64,000 bases of DNA from the NCBI RefSeq assembly GCF_035920345.1, contig NZ_CP109149.1:2728001-2792000 (forward strand). The letters run 5' to 3'. This document shows positions 58,531-64,000 of this stretch, in pieces. How positions within the stretch are numbered: position 1 is the stretch's first letter; every line of letters starts with the position of its first letter. The notes beneath the pieces were generated by a model. The model did no database searches, had not been told where the DNA came from, and worked only from the letters and a program-made list of their open reading frames with translations. A program made the translations under genes and the position numbers. Source of the DNA: Nocardia vinacea. Lineage in GTDB: Bacteria > Actinomycetota > Actinomycetes > Mycobacteriales > Mycobacteriaceae.

Positions 58531-59496
58531 ATGAAAACACTCACGAACCGGCTGCTCACGGCAGTCCTGACAGTCACCGCGATAGCCACTACGCTCGCCG
58601 CGTGCGCCACCTCCGACGGGTCCGATGCCAACACCCTCACGGTCGCCTTCGTCGTCGATCCGTCCTGGGCACAGATACCTGTAGCCCAGCAGGACGGATT
58701 GTTCGAAAAGCACGGCGTGCACGTCAAAGTCGTGAACTTCCCCTCGGGTGTGGAAGCGCTGCAAGCGCTCGCCGCGCACCAGGTCGACGTCGCGACCGCC
58801 GCCGATGTCCCAGCCGCCGCCACCCTGACACGATCTCCGTCGCTGCGCGTCGTCGCCGACGGGTCCCGTTGGCAGGGATCACGAATCGTGGCCCGGCGCA
58901 GCGCCGGAATCACCTCGCTCGAAAGCCTGTCCGGACGATCCATCGGCACCCCGCTCGGCACCAGTGCGGCGTACTTCGCCGCGAAAGCGCTCTCAGACAA
59001 GGGAATCGAAGCCGATTTGGTACAGGTAGCACCGCAGGCGACGCTCACAGCCGCGACCCAGCACAACGTCGACGCCGTCTCCATCTTCCAGCCGTATCAG
59101 GCGCAGGTGATCGCCGCCCTCGGCGACGACGCCGTCCAGCTCCCGGGCGGCAGCTACAACCAGCACAGCCTCTACCTGGCGTCCGATACCGTGGTAGCCC
59201 AGAAATCGGCTTCCCTGAGCGCATTCTTCGCAGCGCTGAACGAGGCGAGCACGGCACTGTCGACGCACGCCGACAGCGCGATCGCCGCCATCGCCGCCGC
59301 CACCCAGCTCGCACCCTCCCTACTCCAGAAGATCCTGCCCGAATTCGACTACACGATTCAGCTGCAGCCCGATCTCGCCGCCAATCTCATGAGCCTCGGC
59401 ACGTGGGCCAAGGCCCAAGGCAAAATCGACCAGTCCACCCAGTTGCCGAACTACGATTCCCTGCTCGTGACGACCTTCCTGCCGCACGTCGGCTAG
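58531..59496 (+). CDS. ssuA: SsuA-like sulfonate-binding lipoprotein
   Basis: A 321-residue substrate-binding protein of the SsuA/TauA family. It has a lipoprotein signal peptide (NRLLTAVLTVTAIATTLAAC, with Cys near residue 25), then LTVAFVVDPSWAQIPVAQQDGLF and the ligand-binding two-lobed fold with LSGRSIGTPLGTSAAYFA. It delivers substrate to the permease encoded upstream; 30 bp separate it from ssuB. It completes the importer. Confidence 0.87.
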   Translation: MKTLTNRLLTAVLTVTAIATTLAACATSDGSDANTLTVAFVVDPSWAQIPVAQQDGLFEKHGVHVKVVNFPSGVEALQALAAHQVDVATAADVPAAATLTRSPSLRVVADGSRWQGSRIVARRSAGITSLESLSGRSIGTPLGTSAAYFAAKALSDKGIEADLVQVAPQATLTAATQHNVDAVSIFQPYQAQVIAALGDDAVQLPGGSYNQHSLYLASDTVVAQKSASLSAFFAALNEASTALSTHADSAIAAIAAATQLAPSLLQKILPEFDYTIQLQPDLAANLMSLGTWAKAQGKIDQSTQLPNYDSLLVTTFLPHVG

Positions 59497-59663
59497 CGGG
59501 TCAGGTCCACTTGCACGAGGCACGGGGTGAAGTCGCCTATGCGACTTCGTGCGCTGGTTCGCCGAAGAGGCCGGCTGATGCCGCAACGGCAACCAACTGG
59601 CTGGCGCTGCTACAAGAATGAGCACGACGAACGCTGACGCCGTAGGGCGATATCGCAGCGCGG

Positions 59664-60992
59664 TTATCGCGATTCCGAATCGGTGCTCCGCCGTCGGAGG
59701 TCGGCGACAGCACAGACCAGCGACAATACGACCATCGCGAGGCAGACCGTGAGCGCGGGGGAAATCGCATGTCCCGCACCGCCGATGCGCGAACCGGTGG
59801 CCGCGAGATACAGTCCGGAGACGCCGGTCAGCGCGACGGTCGCCGAAAGACGTTGTGCCAACTGCAGGAATCCGGCCGCCACCCCGTTCGCACCGTTCGG
59901 CGCGTATTCGAGCGTCATCGCCCGGTTCGGCGCATCGACGAACCCTCCGGCCGTCCCCGACGCCGCAGCCAACAACGCCACCACGAAGAACACCGCCGGA
60001 CGCGGGATCACTTCGACCGCAACGATGTATCCGGTCACCACACCGCACTGCAGTACCAGCGCGCAGACCACGGTCATTCGGCCGAACTTCGTGACGATCC
60101 GCCAGCCGAAACCCGATGCCAGCGCCATCATTACCGAACCGCCGACCATCACCAGCGCGGCCTGGACCGCCCCGAGCCCGAGCCCTTCGACCAGGTACAG
60201 CGTCATCACCGTATTGAGCGAGACGATCGCGCCGAACCAGAACATCGCGACGGCCGTGCCGAGGGTGTAACCACGCGCGGCCGCCAGCGCGGGCAGCAGC
60301 ACCGGTGCGCCGCCGGATCGCGCGTACCGGCGCTCCCACCACCAGAACACCGCCAGCATGGCCAGCGATCCCGCGACGCAGACCACCGCACGGCCCCGCC
60401 CCGCCGAGGACACCATCGGCAGCAACAACAGCAGGGTCGCCGCCGCCAACATCACCAGGCCCACGGCATCGAACCGTGCCGAGCCGCGCACCGTGCGGTC
60501 CCGCCGCAGCAGCACCGCCCCGCCGACCAAGGTGAGCAGCGCGAACGGCACGTTCAGCAGCAGCACCAACCGCCAGCCGAGGTCCGGCCCGGCGGCGCCC
60601 AGGATCGCCCCCGCCGTGATCGGCCCGACCATTCCCGCGAGCCCGGCCGCGACACCGTAGGCCGCCAATGCCTTTGCCCGACCGACACCGGTGTATCGGT
60701 CGGCGATGATGCCCAGCACCTGTGAGCTGATCACGCCCGCACCCGCACCCTGACACAGCCGTGCCGCCACCACCGGCCACGGTCCGTTCGCCAGCGCCGC
60801 GCAGACCGCCGATACGGCGAAGACCGCGATTCCGGCCAGGAACAGCCGCCGTCGACCCAGGACGTCGCCGAGCCGTCCCGCGGGTACCAGCGCGAGGCCG
60901 AACGTCAATGAATAGCTCGCCAGCAGCCATTGGACCTGGCCCGCGTCGGCGCGCAATCCCGCCCGAAGCGCGGGCACCGTGATACCGAGCAC
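59664..60992 (-). CDS. MFS transporter, DHA2-type drug exporter-like
   Basis: A multi-pass major facilitator of the DHA2 drug:H+ antiporter type: motif A GRLGDVLGRRRLF, then ARLCQGAGAGVISSQVLGII (motif C-like) and many hydrophobic segments to the C-terminal RRRSTDSESR. The gene has an odd 5' end. The GTG at 60992 falls after the first part of transmembrane helix 1; the frame stays open to 61140 and encodes the expected helix (LEVLVCVCAGFATLLDSS), but no ATG, GTG or TTG occurs there, only CTG codons. Either a CTG start is used or the true 5' end is damaged. It is convergent with the ssuA gene and stands alone, so its substrate is unknown. Confidence 0.75.
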   Translation of the reverse strand: MLGITVPALRAGLRADAGQVQWLLASYSLTFGLALVPAGRLGDVLGRRRLFLAGIAVFAVSAVCAALANGPWPVVAARLCQGAGAGVISSQVLGIIADRYTGVGRAKALAAYGVAAGLAGMVGPITAGAILGAAGPDLGWRLVLLLNVPFALLTLVGGAVLLRRDRTVRGSARFDAVGLVMLAAATLLLLLPMVSSAGRGRAVVCVAGSLAMLAVFWWWERRYARSGGAPVLLPALAAARGYTLGTAVAMFWFGAIVSLNTVMTLYLVEGLGLGAVQAALVMVGGSVMMALASGFGWRIVTKFGRMTVVCALVLQCGVVTGYIVAVEVIPRPAVFFVVALLAAASGTAGGFVDAPNRAMTLEYAPNGANGVAAGFLQLAQRLSATVALTGVSGLYLAATGSRIGGAGHAISPALTVCLAMVVLSLVCAVADLRRRSTDSESR

Positions 60993-61438
60993 CGACGAGT
61001 CCAGCAGCGTGGCGAAACCGGCGCAAACACAGACAAGAACTTCCAGCCGCGCGCGTGCGGGTGTGGACGGCGGACTCGGCAGGACGGCGGTCAGTGTGGG
61101 TCCCCCGCGTCCGAGGGCGGGTTGTTTCGCACGCAGCGTTCAATTCCCCTGGCCCACAGGGTATTTCCCCTCGCTCGAGCTGATCGCAACCGTTGACATC
61201 AGGTTCGTCCGCAGGATCTGTTGCGGCTATGGTCACCACAGCACTACCGGTGAGTCCAGGGCGGGCCCGTCGACACGAATCCGATGGCCGCAACGCAGTA
61301 TCGGCGACCCAGCGAAGCACGGTGATCATTGCCGCCGAGCTTGTTCCGCTGTCGCCGGTCAGAGTTCGGACAGCCGAGCGGTGGCAGTGTGCCGTTCGGA
61401 AGTTGCGGCACGGTATTTCTTGGCTATCGAATATGGTT
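60993..61438. other. Divergent intergenic region between the MFS and SDR genes
   Basis: About 300 bp beyond the MFS open frame show no further gene. The SDR reading frame is open upstream to 61193 but carries no family sequence, so it was excluded. No repressor gene or clear operator was seen. Confidence 0.4.
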
Positions 61439-62260
61439 ATGACGTACTCACAGGTTCTGGCTGGGCGAGTCGCGGTCGTCACCGGAGTTTCTCGGCGACG
61501 CGGGATCGGTTTCGCTATCGCCCATCGACTGGCCGCGATGGGTGCACGGCTGTACATCACCCACTGGATTCCGCATGACGAGGCGCAACCGTGGGGTGCC
61601 GACGACATCGAACTAGTGCGGCGGGAACTGTCGGCGGCCCCACGGGTCATCGACCGCAGTATCGATTTCGCAGATCCGGACGCGCCGCAACAGGTCATGG
61701 ACGAAGCGGTCGCGGAGTTCGGGCACGTGGACATCCTGGTTGCCAACCACGCTCTCAGCGGTACCGACGGGACCCTGTTCGACATCGATGCGGCGGTGCT
61801 CGACAACCATTGGGTTGTCGATGCGCGGTCGGTGTTGATACTGACTCAGGCTTTCGCGAAGCAGTATCGCGCTGATCACAGCACAGTCACCGACAGAGGT
61901 CGCGTGATCTGGATGACGTCGGGGCAGCATCTAGCGCCGATGCGGGCGGAGATTGCCTACGCGTCTGCGAAGTCGGTGTTGGCAGGAATGACAGCCACGG
62001 TCGCGGCGGAGTTGATCGATCGGGGCATCGTGCTCAACACCGTCAATCCCGGACCGGTCGACACCGGTTTCCTATCGACCGACACGGCTGACCGCGATCT
62101 CACACTGATCGAGGAGGTCCGCTCGGCGTTTCCTCGCGGGCAAGTGGGCCAGCCGGATGATCCAGCACGTTTGATCACCTGGTTGGTATCGGACGAAGGT
62201 CGTTGGATCGTCGGACAAGTCATCGACTCCGAAGGCGGATTCCGCAGACAACGCTGGTGA
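61439..62260 (+). CDS. Short-chain dehydrogenase/reductase (SDR)
   Basis: A 273-residue classical SDR. The cofactor loop is TGVSRRRGIGFAIAHRLA, with an Arg-rich insertion between the glycines; catalytic Ser is in WMTSGQH and the YxxxK motif is YASAK. PGPVDTGFL follows. It oxidises or reduces an alcohol/ketone with NAD(P)H; the substrate is unknown. ATG codons at 61433 and 61439 are both possible and lack a good Shine-Dalgarno. The gene is convergent with the substrate-binding protein gene, with a strong terminator between them. Confidence 0.85.
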   Translation: MTYSQVLAGRVAVVTGVSRRRGIGFAIAHRLAAMGARLYITHWIPHDEAQPWGADDIELVRRELSAAPRVIDRSIDFADPDAPQQVMDEAVAEFGHVDILVANHALSGTDGTLFDIDAAVLDNHWVVDARSVLILTQAFAKQYRADHSTVTDRGRVIWMTSGQHLAPMRAEIAYASAKSVLAGMTATVAAELIDRGIVLNTVNPGPVDTGFLSTDTADRDLTLIEEVRSAFPRGQVGQPDDPARLITWLVSDEGRWIVGQVIDSEGGFRRQRW

Positions 62261-62437
62261 GAGCTGACCGAAAAGGCTTCGGGCGCAGTCCATTTCGGCC
62301 GAACCGGTGGAATACACGATATAGCCGATGAGCGGATACCGCCCACTCGATGTTATTGAGCGCGCTCGCCTGATCTCTGACATACTGACCAGCTGGTCGG
62401 GGGTTGCGGCGGGCGGCGCGGGTGATGGACCGATGCT

Positions 62438-62465
62438 GTCCGGCCGCTCACGCGAGCGGCCGGAC
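62438..62465. terminator. Bidirectional intrinsic terminator hairpin
   Basis: A perfect 12-bp inverted repeat (GTCCGGCCGCTC, loop ACGC, then its complement) lies between the convergent SDR and substrate-binding protein genes. It has no T-tract, which is usual in high-GC actinobacteria. Confidence 0.75.
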
Positions 62466-62473
62466 GGCACTTG

Positions 62474-63424
62474 TCAGTTGGCGGTCGCCGGCTCGCGGCT
62501 CGCGGCGACGAACTCACCGATCGATGCGTCGACCGCTTCGCGCACGCGAATCGTCTGGGGCAGTAGTCCGTTCGCGGCGAGCAAGTCCGCGGCGTGCTGC
62601 TGTTCGTCCAGGAATTCCTCGGTCACCGGGCCGATGCCGAACGGGCGCCCTCGCAGCGCCGCCTCCCAGGCATCCAGATCGGCGCTGCCGCCCCGGGCGA
62701 CGATGTCGTCGACGAAGTACTGGGCCGCCGCACGCGGGTTCTGCGCGATCCACGCATCGGATTCCTGCAGCGCGGCAATGATCGCCGCGAAGGCTTCGCG
62801 ATTGTTCTCGGCGAAGTCGCGGCGGGTGAACCACAGCGAAGGATGGCTGAACAGCGACTCGGTGTCGATCAGCGTCCGCAGTTCGGTGACAGCCTCCACG
62901 GCGGTCAACCCTGGGTAGGCGCCAACCCAGGCATCGAGGTCGCCTGCTATCAGCGCGGCGCCACCGTCGTGCACGTCGGTATCGACCGGTTCGATGTCGG
63001 CCCAGCCCAGTCCGGCCTGCTCCAGCGCGAACAGCAGCAGAGTGGTCTGCCAGGAGCCGTGGGCGATGCCGACGCGCTTGCCCTTCAAATCGGCGACCGA
63101 TTCGATGCCGCTGTCGGCCTTGGTGACCAGGCGCCCGTTCTCGATGCGCGGACCGGAGATGCCGACGTAGACGATGTCGCGGCCGTGGGCCAAGGCGGTG
63201 ACCGGCGGGGTGAAGCCGGTGCCGATGAAGTCGTAGCCGGGATCGGTGAACAAGAAGTCCGAATGCAGCGACGGCAGTGCGGTTTTCACATCCACGCGCT
63301 CCGGCTGCGGCAGAGCGCGCAGGTCCACCCATTCCACCTCGGGCACGGTGCGCTCGAGGATGCCGCGGTGGCGCAGGACGAACAGGGAGTTGTTGTGCGG
63401 GAAGTAGCCGACACGAACGGTCAT
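62474..63424 (-). CDS. SsuA/NrtA-like substrate-binding protein without signal peptide
   Basis: A 316-residue protein of the nitrate/sulfonate-binding (SsuA/NMT1) fold: VRVGYFPHNNSLFVLRHRGIL at the start, then SVADLKGKRVGIAHGSWQTTLL and a C-terminal helix bundle. It begins directly with the first strand, with no signal peptide or lipobox, so it is either cytoplasmic (an enzyme-like or sensory member, as in DszB/THI5-type proteins) or has a mis-assigned start; no better start is visible upstream. It lies 33 bp after the class II aldolase gene on the same strand, so the two are probably one operon. No permease or ATPase is adjacent in the window. Confidence 0.75.
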   Translation of the reverse strand: MTVRVGYFPHNNSLFVLRHRGILERTVPEVEWVDLRALPQPERVDVKTALPSLHSDFLFTDPGYDFIGTGFTPPVTALAHGRDIVYVGISGPRIENGRLVTKADSGIESVADLKGKRVGIAHGSWQTTLLLFALEQAGLGWADIEPVDTDVHDGGAALIAGDLDAWVGAYPGLTAVEAVTELRTLIDTESLFSHPSLWFTRRDFAENNREAFAAIIAALQESDAWIAQNPRAAAQYFVDDIVARGGSADLDAWEAALRGRPFGIGPVTEEFLDEQQHAADLLAANGLLPQTIRVREAVDASIGEFVAASREPATAN

Positions 63425-63457
63425 GGAAAGGCTCCTGGGGATACTGGGGAGTGGTGG

Positions 63458-64000
63458 TCAGATCAGGCCGCGGCGGCGGGCTTCGTCGGCGAGGCCGGTG
63501 CGACCCCACTGGACGGCGAGGTTGGATTTGTCGAAATCAACCGAGCCGCCGAGTGTTTCGGCGATGGCCTGATATTGGGCGCCTTCCTCGAGCAGGACCA
63601 CCAGCTTTGCCAGCTCCAGCAATCCGGCGCGGCCGATAACGTTGGCGCCGCCGTTGGCTTCGAAGATGGCGATCAGGTCGGGGTCCAGCGTGAGCTGGTC
63701 GAGGATGAAATCGCCGGCGCCGATGCTGCGGTCGATATGCGGCGGAATCTGCCGCGACAGGGTCAGCCGCTGCACCGCGGCGTAGCGGATGGGGAATACG
63801 CGGTGGGTCTGGGCCCAGCCGCCCAACCACGGGCTGTGCACGTGCACCACGGAGGTGATCTCCGGGTGCGCGCGGAACACCTTTGCGTAGCCGGTGACGA
63901 ACCCGGCGGATCCGGTGCCGGAGAGCACGTCTCCGTCGAAGCCGGCCACGACCGGCACGACGGTGCGCTCCTCGGCCCACGGGCCAGGTTCGTTGAGGGC
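63458..64000 (-). CDS. Class II aldolase/adducin family protein (5' end outside window)
   Basis: The visible 181 residues form the C-terminal part of a class II aldolase/adducin protein. HVHSPW gives two of the metal-binding His residues, and a later HIDRSIGAGDFI segment follows; the end is RRGLI. The frame is open to base 64000 and the start lies beyond the window. The family does aldol cleavage or epimerisation of phosphorylated sugars, or decarboxylation, using zinc. Its partner in the operon is a substrate-binding-type protein, so a catabolic role is likely but the substrate is unknown. Confidence 0.8.
   Translation of the reverse strand, partial: ALNEPGPWAEERTVVPVVAGFDGDVLSGTGSAGFVTGYAKVFRAHPEITSVVHVHSPWLGGWAQTHRVFPIRYAAVQRLTLSRQIPPHIDRSIGAGDFILDQLTLDPDLIAIFEANGGANVIGRAGLLELAKLVVLLEEGAQYQAIAETLGGSVDFDKSNLAVQWGRTGLADEARRRGLI

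Noticed and set aside
59320-61806. 828-codon minus frame spanning ssuA, the MFS gene and the SDR
   Set aside because: It crosses convergent and divergent real genes and has Arg/Ala-rich shadow composition.

Overview
The window looks like chromosomal DNA of a high-GC actinobacterium, most likely Nocardia or a close relative. By eye, most of it has a strong G/C bias at third codon positions. The gene families (a giant NRPS, MpaB/Lcp-type oxygenase, DUF1906, IPT/TIG proteins, GlxA regulators, actinobacterial recombinase remnants) fit that group. The genus is an inference from gene content; no rRNA or tRNA gene was seen.

Region 1 (1-23151, minus strand) is one uninterrupted reading frame for a nonribosomal peptide synthetase that leaves the window at its C-terminal end. 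At least seven modules are visible: C-A-T, C-A-T, C-A-T, C-A-T, C-A-T-E, C-A-T, C-A(partial). The first C domain resembles that of EntF, so the chain is probably N-acylated. Residue 5 should be D, and the A7 pocket reads as threonine. About 1 kb without recognisable genes and a DUF1906 remnant follow.

Region 2 (24763-33651, minus) is a 2962-residue protein made almost only of about 36 near-identical IPT/TIG repeats, encoded by a 246/249-bp DNA tandem array. Region 3 (34.0-36.7 kb) holds two insertion sequences. One is an IS21-like element whose istA and istB have collapsed into a single fused ORF between inverted 23-bp multiple repeats. The other is an IS200/IS605-type tnpA with a truncated divergent tnpB. 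Region 4 (36.7-39.2 kb, minus) is a three-gene operon: a 93-residue protein, a long-chain polyprenyl diphosphate synthase and an MpaB/Lcp-like haem oxygenase.

Region 5 (40.2-44.8 kb, plus) is a complete lasso-peptide operon in the order A-C-B1-B2-D. The precursor gene is too short for routine ORF calling. Its predicted core, GVFTTQSDLLVGRRGMI, has an 8-residue Gly1-Asp8 ring and shares the LVGRR tail with lassomycin, a ClpC1-targeting antimycobacterial peptide, but the ring sequence is different and no methyltransferase is nearby. This is the most interesting system in the window.

Region 6 (44.9-48.6 kb) has a dienelactone-hydrolase-like gene divergent from a GlxA/AraC regulator, then a graveyard of mobile-element fragments (serine recombinase, IS3 transposase, tyrosine integrase) and a frameshifted lipoprotein. 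Region 7 (49.0-53.6 kb, minus) encodes a 1531-residue protein with a sigma-region-4-like N-terminus, a Cys/His peptidase-like domain and a TetR-like C-terminus. Its start abuts a truncated flavin monooxygenase, which marks a rearrangement junction.

Region 8 (54.4-64.0 kb) is an organosulfur and transport region: a LacI regulator divergent from an arylsulfotransferase-family gene with an SsuC-SsuB-SsuA importer, then an MFS exporter, an SDR oxidoreductase, and an operon of a class II aldolase (cut by the window edge) with a substrate-binding protein.
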